64,000 bases of DNA, taken from assembly GCA_024707305.1 (NCBI GenBank), contig JANPZZ010000022.1:1-64000 (forward strand), in the 5' to 3' direction. This document shows, one piece after another, positions 56,695 to 64,000 of this stretch. The notes beneath the pieces were generated by a model. The model ran no database searches. It was not told where the DNA came from and worked only from the letters and a program-made list of their open reading frames with translations. Positions within the stretch are counted from its first letter, which is position 1. The number at the start of each line of letters is the position of its first letter. The position numbers and the translations under genes are program-made. The DNA is from Chitinophagaceae bacterium. GTDB lineage: Bacteria; Bacteroidota; Bacteroidia; Chitinophagales; Chitinophagaceae.

Positions 56695-57502
56695 AAAAAA
56701 ATTGTAAGCGCCATATTGTTTTTTTTCCTGCTGTTGAGCACCTACGCACAAAGCGACAGCAGTTTCAGGTATGAATTGACCATACCCGGCGTGTACACTA
56801 CTTTCGCGGTCGATAATCTCGATAATATTTATGTGCTGAATGCGGGGAAACCAATTGAAAAAACTGACACCCACCGGTGATTCTGCCGCTGTTTTCAATG
56901 ATGTAAAACGATTTGGACAGGCATCTTTGATTGATGCATCCAACCCGATGAAAGTGTTATTGTATTACCGCGACTTTACCAGCATTGTGATGCTGGATCG
57001 CTTCCTCAATGTGCGTAACAGCATTGATTTCCGTAAACAAAATATTTTCCAGGTAAAAGCAATTGGCCAGTCGTACGATAATAAGATATGGTTATACGAT
57101 GAAGTGAATAATCGTTTGAAGAAAATGGATGAAGATGGAAGATTGTTGTTGGAAACACCGGACTTCCGGCAGCTATTCGAAAAAGCTCCATCGCCGCAAA
57201 TGATTTTCGACCAGGATCAGTTTGTTTATTTATACGACAGTATGCAGGCGGTATTTGTGTTTGATTATTTTGGAACGTTGAAGAATAAAATTGAAATCAC
57301 CGGCTGGCACAATTTGAAAGTTGTGGGCAATTTCATTTTCGGCACCCGCGGCGACAGTTTATACCGCTACAGCCCGAGAAGTTTTCGTACGGAAAGCTGG
57401 CTGATGCCAGCGGCGTTGCGTAACAGTCGCGCCATTCATTTCAGCGCCACTCGCGTATATGCATTGAAAGAAGATGGCATTGAAATTTACGCGCTCCGCT
57501 AA
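56692..57502 (+). CDS. Exported beta-propeller-like protein of unknown function (one frame break)
   Basis: About 269 aa. Signal peptide MKKIVSAILFFFLLLSTYAQ. Repeated strand motifs of NHL/YVTN style (VYTTFAVDNLDNIYVLNAG; KIWLYDEVNNRLKKMDEDG; QFVYLYDSMQAVFVFDYFG; RVYALKEDGIEIYAL) suggest a six-bladed propeller. The frame is restored near 56865, so that GKPIEK continues as LTPTGDSAAVFNDVKRFG. Probably translationally coupled to the LpxH-like gene. Role unknown. Confidence 0.7.
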
Positions 57503-57514
57503 GGCCAGATTTGA

Positions 57515-57522
57515 TATTTTTG
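57515..57522 (+). promoter_or_regulatory. Bacteroidota -7 promoter element for the MscS gene
   Basis: TATTTTTG matches TAnnTTTG, 22 nt before the start at 57545. The -33 TTG is weak. Confidence 0.4.
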
Positions 57523-57544
57523 CGACTAATCACCAATAATAGAC

Positions 57545-58660
57545 ATGGACAATTTTTTGGACGAAGTTTGGCTGGACAATACGGTTCGTATGTACCTGAT
57601 CACTGCAGGTGTCGTATGTCTGGTGTTGCTGGTGCGTAGATACTTCGCCCATCTGGTGGCTACCATCTTATTTCAACTGGTAAAAGCGGTTTGGTCGAGC
57701 CTGGATCAGCGTGCATTCACCACCCTGGTGATCAGGCCGCTCGGTTCTTTTCTTGTGATACTTGTTTCGATCATCACCTTCCACAAGCTTAATTTCCCCA
57801 GTCAGCTTGATGTAGATATTTATCGCACCACACTAAAAGCGATTATTCATACACTGGCAACAATCGTTTTGATCGTGTCATTTATTCGTCTGCAGTTACG
57901 CATCATCGACTTTATTGCGATGATATTGCACGCGAAGGCCGATCGAAATAATGACGCAACGGACAACCAGTTGATCGTCTTTTTCAAAGACTTTTTTAAA
58001 GTGTTATTGGGGATTGTGGGTTTGCTGATGGTTTTGAAATTTGCCTTTGGTTACAATATCAGCAACCTGCTTACGGGTTTGAGTATCGTGGGTGCGGCTA
58101 TCGCCCTTGCATTGCGTGAAAGTTTGGAGAACCTGATAGCATCATTTATCATCTTTTTCGACAAACCATTTGCAATGGGAGATGTGGTAAAGGTGCATGC
58201 ATTTACGGGTACGGTTGAAAAGATCGGGCTGCGTAGTACACGCATCCGCACCGATCAAAAAACATATATCAGCGTACCGAATAAACAAATGGTGGATAGC
58301 ATTGTCGATAACCTGTCGTTGCGCACGCAACGCAAAGGCGAGTTGCGTCTTGAGTTGGCCCTGCAAACAAGCGCGGAGCAACTGCAGGCTGTGGTTGCTG
58401 GTATTCGCCAGATATTAAACCGCCGTGAAGTGGAAAATTCTACTGTATTGTTGAATGATATTTCATCCTCTTCATTCAATATTTTAGTGGATTATTTTAC
58501 CGGCCCCATCACCCTGGGTGATTTCAATATGGTAAAAGAAGAGATCAATTTTTCGGTGTTGGCATTACTCGATGCACAGAACGTGGATATTGCCGGTGCC
58601 AGTACCGACATACGCGTTACCCAGGCTGATTCTTCAACCACATCAGTTACTTCTTCCTGA
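57545..58660 (+). CDS. Mechanosensitive ion channel of the MscS family
   Basis: 371 aa. TM helices at MYLITAGVVCLVLLVRRYF, IRPLGSFLVILVSIITF, IIHTLATIVLIVSFI and VLLGIVGLLMVLKFA. The pore-lining TM3 and beta domain follow: SNLLTGLSIVGAAIALALRE, NLIASFIIFFDKPFAMGDVV and GTVEKIGLRSTRIRT. It releases osmolytes on down-shock. The 3' end overlaps the convergent thioredoxin gene by 14 nt. Confidence 0.93.
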   Translation: MDNFLDEVWLDNTVRMYLITAGVVCLVLLVRRYFAHLVATILFQLVKAVWSSLDQRAFTTLVIRPLGSFLVILVSIITFHKLNFPSQLDVDIYRTTLKAIIHTLATIVLIVSFIRLQLRIIDFIAMILHAKADRNNDATDNQLIVFFKDFFKVLLGIVGLLMVLKFAFGYNISNLLTGLSIVGAAIALALRESLENLIASFIIFFDKPFAMGDVVKVHAFTGTVEKIGLRSTRIRTDQKTYISVPNKQMVDSIVDNLSLRTQRKGELRLELALQTSAEQLQAVVAGIRQILNRREVENSTVLLNDISSSSFNILVDYFTGPITLGDFNMVKEEINFSVLALLDAQNVDIAGASTDIRVTQADSSTTSVTSS

Positions 58661-59165
58661 TAATTTCCCCGAGGTCTTTATCAAACAGGCCGGAACCGTA
58701 TTCAACCACGCGTCCAAGTTCCTTTCCTTTTTTCATCACTACAATCGTGGGTACGTTACGAATTTGAAAAGGTTCGGTAAGGTTGCCGAGGGTTTTCTTA
58801 TTGCGGTCGCAGGCAATAAGGGTTAAGCGGTCTTTTGAATAACCTGCCACATCCAGCAGGAAGAGAAGGCGGGGAACTACAAAGCGTGAATCTTCGCACC
58901 AGGTGCCCATGAATACCACAAACTGGATAGAATCCGCCTGTTGTTTAATCGCATTCACGGTTTCTTCGTTGGGCGTAAAACCGGGAGGGCGGCCGTTATA
59001 TTCTTTTGAAAGTTCGAACTCGGTTTGTAGCCATTTTGCAGTGATGATGCCGCGGATAACCGTGTAGCCATCGTTATCTGGCACTTTTTCAAACTGCTGG
59101 CTAGTGGCCGTGGATGCTAACAGGCACAAAAATACTATTAGAAAAGACGTTTTAAAATAACTCAT
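58647..59165 (-). CDS. Exported thioredoxin-family protein
   Basis: 172 aa from the ATG at 59165, giving signal peptide MSYFKTSFLIVFLCLLASTA. The thioredoxin fold has VFMGTWCEDSRFVVPRL, where the second active-site Cys is replaced by Ser (WCEDS rather than WCxxC). It also has the cis-Pro region RNVPTIVVMKKGKEL. With one active Cys it is unlikely to be a simple disulfide oxidoreductase. It has its own promoter at 59213. Confidence 0.85.
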   Translation of the reverse strand: MSYFKTSFLIVFLCLLASTATSQQFEKVPDNDGYTVIRGIITAKWLQTEFELSKEYNGRPPGFTPNEETVNAIKQQADSIQFVVFMGTWCEDSRFVVPRLLFLLDVAGYSKDRLTLIACDRNKKTLGNLTEPFQIRNVPTIVVMKKGKELGRVVEYGSGLFDKDLGEIIRKK

Positions 59166-59212
59166 GTGAACGGGGATTGCTGGTTTAGGTTTTTTAATAC
59201 CAATATTCCAGA

Positions 59213-59245
59213 GCAAAATTAGCCAGCGATGGTTGCATGTAGCAA
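59213..59245 (-). promoter_or_regulatory. Promoter of the thioredoxin-family gene
   Basis: On the minus strand TAATTTTG (59220-59213) matches TAnnTTTG, with a TTG at 59245-59243 and a 22-nt spacer. It lies 48 nt before the start codon. Confidence 0.5.
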
Positions 59246-59251
59246 GGATAT

Positions 59252-59863
59252 TTACAATGCGGCTTTCAGTTCAAGGAAAAATGATTTCATTTTTTCCAGA
59301 GACTGGATCAGTGCGAATTTTTCTTCCACTTTTTTGCTCTTGCGCAGGTATTCTTTGGCTCCTTCAATGGTGAATTTCCTTCGGCGAAGCAGGTCGTGGA
59401 TGAGCACCAGGTTTTTGATATCGACCGGACGGAAATAGCGGTCGCCTTTTTTATTCTTGCGCGGTTTGAGAATGTCAAATTCCGATTCCCAATAGCGGAT
59501 CAGCGATTGGTTTTCACCAAACATCTTTGCCACCTCGCCAATGGGGTAATAAGATTTTTTAAATAATTCTTCATCAGCAGGTATCTCGATCAGATCAGCT
59601 TTTCGCGAATTTTCCTGCAGCGATCGACGTCCTCGGGTAGAAGTCCTTTTTGGCGGCGCCACCGACACGGGTGCCGACACATACAGTTCTTCTTCCGTTT
59701 CGGTTATCATTACCACTTCTTCCTCTTCGGGCTCAACAAGTGCCGGTTCTCTTTCGGCCAGCACCAGGTCTTTTACCGGTTCTGCCGCTAAAGGTTCCGT
59801 TTTTTGTTCAGGTTCCGCGGGCGGACCAAAATCAAATGCTATTTGTGTAAGCTGTTTCGCCAT
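59252..59863 (-). CDS. MerR family transcriptional regulator
   Basis: 203 aa. A long low-complexity acidic/Pro N-terminus (PPAEPEQKTEPLAAEPVKD) precedes the MerR winged helix KSYYPIGEVAKMFGENQSLI, RYWESEF, then GDRYFRPVDIKNLVLIHDLL. The C-terminal helix VEEKFALIQSLEKMKSFFLE is probably for dimerisation. No ligand-binding Cys is seen, so it is not a classical metal sensor. Bacteroidota have a conserved MerR of this type; targets unknown. A TAnnTTTG element lies 6 nt before the start. Confidence 0.9.
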   Translation of the reverse strand: MAKQLTQIAFDFGPPAEPEQKTEPLAAEPVKDLVLAEREPALVEPEEEEVVMITETEEELYVSAPVSVAPPKRTSTRGRRSLQENSRKADLIEIPADEELFKKSYYPIGEVAKMFGENQSLIRYWESEFDILKPRKNKKGDRYFRPVDIKNLVLIHDLLRRRKFTIEGAKEYLRKSKKVEEKFALIQSLEKMKSFFLELKAAL

Positions 59864-59869
59864 TCCTTA

Positions 59870-59877
59870 CAAAGATA
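59870..59877 (-). promoter_or_regulatory. -7 promoter element abutting the MerR start codon
   Basis: TATCTTTG on the minus strand ends 6 nt before the start codon at 59863. It predicts a very short or absent leader. Confidence 0.35.
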
Positions 59878-59944
59878 GGGTTCAGAATTCTGCGAATCCG
59901 GCAGTTTGAAGCGATGTGGATTAATGGAGGAAATTTGTGAATTG

Positions 59945-60165
59945 TGGTATCGATGACCGAGTTCCGATGACCGATGATCGATGTCCGATGACCGATGAAT
60001 TTATATCGTGCAAGATACCCCTACCGAGGCCAGAAAGGTATCTTGCTTTTGAGCACTCTTTCGATCATCGGACATCGATCATCGGACATCGACCATCTCC
60101 CATCCCCCATCCACCATCTCTCATCCCCCATCCCCCATCCACCCTCTCTCATCCCTCTCTCTCAC
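59945..60165. repeat. Heptamer repeats as an inverted pair around a hairpin
   Basis: CGATGAC, CGATGAT and CGATGTC units at 59950-59997 are complementary to CATCGGA and CATCGAT units at 60063-60100. CATCCCC/CATCTCT units continue to 60165. Between the arms, GCAAGATACC (60010-60019) and GGTATCTTGC (60037-60046) form a hairpin followed by T4. No gene is present. Confidence 0.85.
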
Positions 60166-60906
60166 AAAATTTCCCTCAACACCTCCAACGTCTTCATACT
60201 ACCAAACTCCTGCACCTGCCAACTGTAATAAGTGATATAAGCCTGTAACAATTGCCGGCGCAGCAGATGATTCAGTTTTATTTCTTCCAGTTCATTTGGT
60301 TGTTGTACTCGCAACAATTGGGCCGTAATGAACGAGAGATTTTCATCGAGGAAATGATTATGTGAAGGAGGATGAGATATGAAATTACCTTCCTGTAAAT
60401 CGAGGTAAGGAGTAGTGGGCGAATAGTTGTCCTGAAATCTGAATCCGAAAAACACGGGAAGGTGTACGGAGAAAAACAGTGGGAAGTTAGCTGCAACCGC
60501 ATCTGAAGCACGATCGAGGTGAATAAAGCTGTCTTCAATAAAATTATAAAGATCAGCATTGGCTTCCGGTTGTTTCAGGCATTTGGTAAGCAACTCTACC
60601 ATGTACACTGCAATTGCATTTCGATGAACATCTGAAAGTACTTTTTCATATAAAAATGCCCACTGAAACTCACGCAGCCTTTGCAGTTGCTTAAGATCAT
60701 TATGATATACCACCAAATCGAGAATACCGGAAGGTTGAAAGAGGTTTGCGCGGCCCGCACCTTTTTTGCTGCTGCTGCGCACGCCATTGAGCATATAGCT
60801 TTGTAAACCGAATAATTCAGTGAGTACGGAAACAATGAGGCTTGTATCGCCATAACGTACCGCGCGCAGCACAATGCCCCTGGAATGATGAAGTTTTTTC
60901 TGTCAT
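60162..60906 (-). CDS. recO: DNA repair protein RecO (one frame break)
   Basis: About 247 aa. It starts MTEKTSSFQG at 60906; one G removed near 60876 continues as IVLRAVRYGDTSLIVSVLTE, the RecO OB fold. The rest, LNGVRSSSKKGAGRANLFQP and the helical C-terminal domain (MVELLTKCLKQPEANADLYN), fits RecO. The usual zinc-finger Cys are not evident, as I recall for the phylum. It loads RecA with RecR. The start overlaps the porZ stop (ATGA). Confidence 0.9.
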
Positions 60907-63194
60907 TTGTTGATGAAAACGATTTTGCCTGCCGTTTGCTCTTTGTTGTTCTCGTCGCTTACCAGCACCAGGTATACACCAGTAGAAATGATGCGTCCAC
61001 GATAATCGCGGCCACTCCAAACGGCCTGACCACCCAAAGATCGCGTCTGGTACACCAATCGACCATTCAATTCTGTAATTTTTACGATTGAATTTTCTTT
61101 CAGACCTCTGATGCCGATTGTACCGCTATATCCCGGAGGCACAGGATTCGGAAAAATCTGCACCTGCGGCTTTTCTTCGGAAGCGGCAGTAGCGGTTCCG
61201 CGCCAACTTACAATTCCTGCCGCTGTGGCAAAGAAAACTTCTCCCGTTTTTGGATCAATGGCTATTGAATGTACACGGTTGGCAGGTATAGGACTGTTGC
61301 TCGTATTCCAGTGTTCTATAATTGCATCGCCATTCGCAGCAACCAGCCATGCGCCTTTTTCAGTTCCTACCCATTTTCGGTTGGCAGCGTCTGTTGTTAT
61401 ACACAACACACGCTCGTTTTGAAAAAGATAACCTGCAAAACTCCCGGTTTTTATTACCGGGCGGATTGCTTCACAAATATGATTGGTAAACACAGCATCA
61501 GGACATTCTATTACCGCAATTCCATTATCCGTACCCGCCCAGATAAAACCCTGCCGGTCTTTATTTATGGCAGTAACGGTTGTTCCCGGTAAATTGCCCT
61601 GGCCGGCTCCGAATGAATAACGGAACCATTTATCGTCGGCTGCCGAATGGAGTTCGGACCCTTCTGAATACACCAGCAAACCATTTTGCGCTGCGGATAT
61701 CCATTTATATCCGTTGTCGTCAACAATAATATCTTTCAACGTATTTCCCGCCCCGCTAAACGGAACTGCAAACTGCACCCATGTATCATCGGGTGTGCGT
61801 AGCACCAACGGATTGCTACTTCCCGGATTGCTGATCCATAGATTGGATTGTACATCGAGCGCAAGACCGCCTGTTTTATATCGTTGGGGATTTAAAACAT
61901 CGGCTCCGAGAAACCCCTGTTTATAGGTTTTAATAAAACTGCCTTCTTTCCACAATTGTAACCCACCGCTCCATGAAGCGGCCCATACTTCCTGCGTAAT
62001 GTTGTTGAGAACCACATGATGTAAATCCGGAAAACTATCCAGTGCAGGAAATTGGATGCGTTCAAAATTCTGCCAGGTATTTTCTTTGTATAAAAACCAT
62101 GATCCTTCAAATCCGGATCCGGTGTTGTTGTTAACAGCACCTCTTGCTGCAACAATTCCTGAGGCTGTTGCGAAAATGTTTCCTTCGGCTATCGATGCAG
62201 GCGATTCGGGAACGATGGCTGTGTATTGCCCGTTACTATATCGAAGCAATCCCGAAATTGAATCTGCAATCCAGCATTCATCATTAAACCAGATTGCTTT
62301 TTGGGGGTGTTGCAATTGCTGACCCTGGTTGAGTGTAAGCGTAACGGCTGCATTTTCATCTAACACCTGTATGCGAAAATGTCCGTTCAGTTGCTGGCAA
62401 AGCGTTAATCGGTTGCCGTTAACAGCATGCCGGATATGCGAATAATCAGTTTCATAAAATAAATCCCAGTGATTGTTACGTAAAATATAGAATCGGTTAT
62501 CCGCGAGCGCGATTAATTGATTTTGAATAAGGAAAACCTGGTCGCATTTTCCAGCTGGCAAACCAGTATTGCCTGACAGCAATTCCCAGTTATTATAGTC
62601 TGCAGGATTCGCGCCGTTAACCGGTATTGATTTTAATCCTTCATCTGTTGCCGCGTAATAGCGGCCACCTATTTGTGTGAAGTCGTTTGTTTTTACGGAT
62701 TGTCCATTGTGTCCTATCCGCCAGGTTTCTGTTACTTCAAATCGGTTCAGATTGAGAACGATGATGCCGATAGCGGTGCTGAGGTAAGCGCTGTTTTCAT
62801 TCGACCAAAGAGCAAAGATGCCCGATTGCGGAACCTGGTTGCTGTTAACGATATCGCGTATATTCCGAATGGCACTGCTGGTGATGACGTCGATATTATT
62901 ATCGTTATAAACAACGATAAGTTTGTTGCCAGGTGTTGCATGCATCAACTGAATCCCCGACCCACTCAGGCCTGAAGTTTTGCTGATTCGTTCTATATAG
63001 CTTTCATCAACCTGGTAGGTAAACAAACTGTATGTTGTTGCCGCTATAAGGGTATTATTCTCCAGGATGGCGAGATCTTTTACGGAACGATAGGGCAAAT
63101 GTTCGCGCCAGCCACCAATGGGGGGTAGCGTATTTTGAGCAAGGCCCTGTAATTGTAGTAGCCCCAGAAAACAATAGATTAAAACCCATCTCAC
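60903..63194 (-). CDS. porZ: T9SS protein PorZ (two propellers and a C-terminal sorting domain)
   Basis: 763 aa from a GTG at 63194. Signal peptide (RWVLIYCFLGLLQLQGLAQ) then GGWREHLPYRSVKDLA, the PorZ N-terminus. Two propeller domains follow, the second with two-component-regulator-like blades (GYKWISAAQNGLLVYSEGSE; GFIWAGTDNGIAVIE; RKWVGTEKGAWLV). The type A sorting domain is VQIFPNPVPPGYSG with GVYLVLVSDENN and ends KIVFINK. PorZ works at the cell surface in processing and A-LPS attachment of T9SS cargo in Porphyromonas. It is coupled to recO by ATGA. Confidence 0.92.
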   Translation of the reverse strand: MRWVLIYCFLGLLQLQGLAQNTLPPIGGWREHLPYRSVKDLAILENNTLIAATTYSLFTYQVDESYIERISKTSGLSGSGIQLMHATPGNKLIVVYNDNNIDVITSSAIRNIRDIVNSNQVPQSGIFALWSNENSAYLSTAIGIIVLNLNRFEVTETWRIGHNGQSVKTNDFTQIGGRYYAATDEGLKSIPVNGANPADYNNWELLSGNTGLPAGKCDQVFLIQNQLIALADNRFYILRNNHWDLFYETDYSHIRHAVNGNRLTLCQQLNGHFRIQVLDENAAVTLTLNQGQQLQHPQKAIWFNDECWIADSISGLLRYSNGQYTAIVPESPASIAEGNIFATASGIVAARGAVNNNTGSGFEGSWFLYKENTWQNFERIQFPALDSFPDLHHVVLNNITQEVWAASWSGGLQLWKEGSFIKTYKQGFLGADVLNPQRYKTGGLALDVQSNLWISNPGSSNPLVLRTPDDTWVQFAVPFSGAGNTLKDIIVDDNGYKWISAAQNGLLVYSEGSELHSAADDKWFRYSFGAGQGNLPGTTVTAINKDRQGFIWAGTDNGIAVIECPDAVFTNHICEAIRPVIKTGSFAGYLFQNERVLCITTDAANRKWVGTEKGAWLVAANGDAIIEHWNTSNSPIPANRVHSIAIDPKTGEVFFATAAGIVSWRGTATAASEEKPQVQIFPNPVPPGYSGTIGIRGLKENSIVKITELNGRLVYQTRSLGGQAVWSGRDYRGRIISTGVYLVLVSDENNKEQTAGKIVFINK

Positions 63195-63198
63195 CTGT

Positions 63199-63206
63199 CA
63201 AAAGTA
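63199..63206 (-). promoter_or_regulatory. -7 promoter element abutting the porZ start codon
   Basis: TACTTTTG on the minus strand ends 4 nt before the GTG at 63194. It predicts a leaderless or near-leaderless transcript. Confidence 0.35.
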
Positions 63207-63307
63207 AGAGTTTGCACATTTTTCTGTTTCTTTGCGAGTCCCACAAAACCATTGTCCTGGCATATTCCTTTCAAATATTTTTTGACACTGGGACCCAATA
63301 ACATTCT

Positions 63308-64000
63308 ATGTGGCGTAAACTCGGAAAGAACATCCTCGCGTACCGTCTCCCCTTATTAGTAGTAGTATTGATTGCATCGGCATTCATGACCTGGCAGGCC
63401 TCGAAAGTTGAACTGAGTTATGAATTCAGTCGTGCTATTCCATCTGACCATCCGGCCAATTTGACCTATCAGGCATTCCGTGCGAAATACGGCCAGGATG
63501 GGAACCTGCTTGTAATCGGCATTCAAACCGACCAGTTTTTTAAGGATTCCCTGTTCAATCAGTATACAGCACTTTACAAAGAGCTGAAGCAGTCTTATGG
63601 TGTTACAGATGTAATTGCGGCTCCTTCGGCCGTGAATCTTATGAAAGATGCTGCCACTGAAAAATTAAATGCGGCACAAATCTTTCCGTCGGGTCCGCTA
63701 AGCCAGGCCGAACTCGACAGTCTTAGCCAGGTATTTTATTCGCTTCCTTTTTACCAGGGATTATTATATAACCCTGAAACCAATGCCTGGTTGATGGGTG
63801 TGAGTGTTGACAAAACATTGATGAACACCCGTAAGCGAAATGATATCGTGAAAGGCATCAGGGAGCATGTGGATGTGTTTGAAAAAACATCGGGACAAAC
63901 GGTTTACCTGAGCGGGCTTCCCCTGATTCGTACTGAAATGGCGACGCGTATTGCAGATGAGATGAAATGGTTTCTGCTTGGAAGTGTTCTGCTATCTGCG
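63308..64000 (+). CDS. RND/MMPL-family exporter, N-terminal part (cut by window end)
   Basis: 231 codons are open from the ATG at 63308 to the window edge. TM1 is LLVVVLIASAFMTWQASKV. The periplasmic part has SYEFSRAIPSDHPANLTYQ, FRAKYGQDGNLLVIGI and QTVYLSGLPLIRTEMATRI. TM2 begins with MKWFLLGSVLLSA. The phrase SGLPLIRTEMA before TM2 is typical of the lipid-exporter-like (MMPL) branch of RND proteins in Bacteroidota. Substrate unknown. It is divergent from porZ. Confidence 0.85.
   Translation, partial: MWRKLGKNILAYRLPLLVVVLIASAFMTWQASKVELSYEFSRAIPSDHPANLTYQAFRAKYGQDGNLLVIGIQTDQFFKDSLFNQYTALYKELKQSYGVTDVIAAPSAVNLMKDAATEKLNAAQIFPSGPLSQAELDSLSQVFYSLPFYQGLLYNPETNAWLMGVSVDKTLMNTRKRNDIVKGIREHVDVFEKTSGQTVYLSGLPLIRTEMATRIADEMKWFLLGSVLLSA

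Noticed and set aside
60162..63194. recO-porZ as a new functional pairing
   Set aside because: I recall these genes lying together in other Bacteroidota, so the arrangement is expected.
1..64000. tRNA or rRNA genes
   Set aside because: No T-loop and acceptor pattern or rRNA-like stretch was recognised by eye; a tRNA scan would settle it.

Overview
The window looks like chromosomal DNA of a gliding member of the Bacteroidota, most like the Chitinophagaceae. It has gldE-gldD, the type IX secretion protein PorZ with a C-terminal sorting domain, a GLPGLI protein beside a TonB-type barrel, a CarB lacking the allosteric C-terminal domain, and several promoters of the TAnnTTTG type. No rRNA, tRNA or CRISPR array was recognised.

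Layout. 1-1318: an IS3-family (IS407-like) element with a programmed -1 slippery site. 1330-8170: an array of imperfect palindromes that resemble integron attC sites. Each lies just 3' of one or two minus-strand accessory genes, with no integrase in the window. The cassettes carry a membrane-anchored unknown protein, a zinc-ribbon/coiled-coil protein coupled to a small protein with a Cas9-like N-terminus (RuvC-I plus bridge-helix-like) followed by two membrane segments, a four-TM/beta-sandwich protein, a DinG-like helicase with a C-terminal PD-(D/E)XK-like motif, an acidic protein and a BamE-like lipoprotein.

8566-64000: core genome. It includes comF, radA, a YugP-type metallopeptidase, an M14 peptidase, an HU/TPR/bS22-like/rng cluster with divergent mutY, a COG3014-LpoB lipoprotein pair, ssb-gldE-gldD, a GLPGLI/TonB-type barrel unit, lutB, purH, comEC, a NarL-type two-component system, carB, M23-bcp, birA, rsfS, ftsH-lutC, an LpxH-like hydrolase, MscS, a MerR regulator, recO-porZ and the start of an RND/MMPL exporter.

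Two genome-scale features stand out. First, intergenic regions carry tandem repeats with a 7-bp period in at least four sequence families, and an 8-bp family. They are often arranged as inverted pairs, and one stretch lies inside a coding region. Second, at least thirty single-base indels, many in homopolymers, interrupt essential genes (ftsH, carB, radA, rng, recO, a ribosomal protein). These most likely reflect long-read assembly errors, so I give such genes as one span with the breaks noted.
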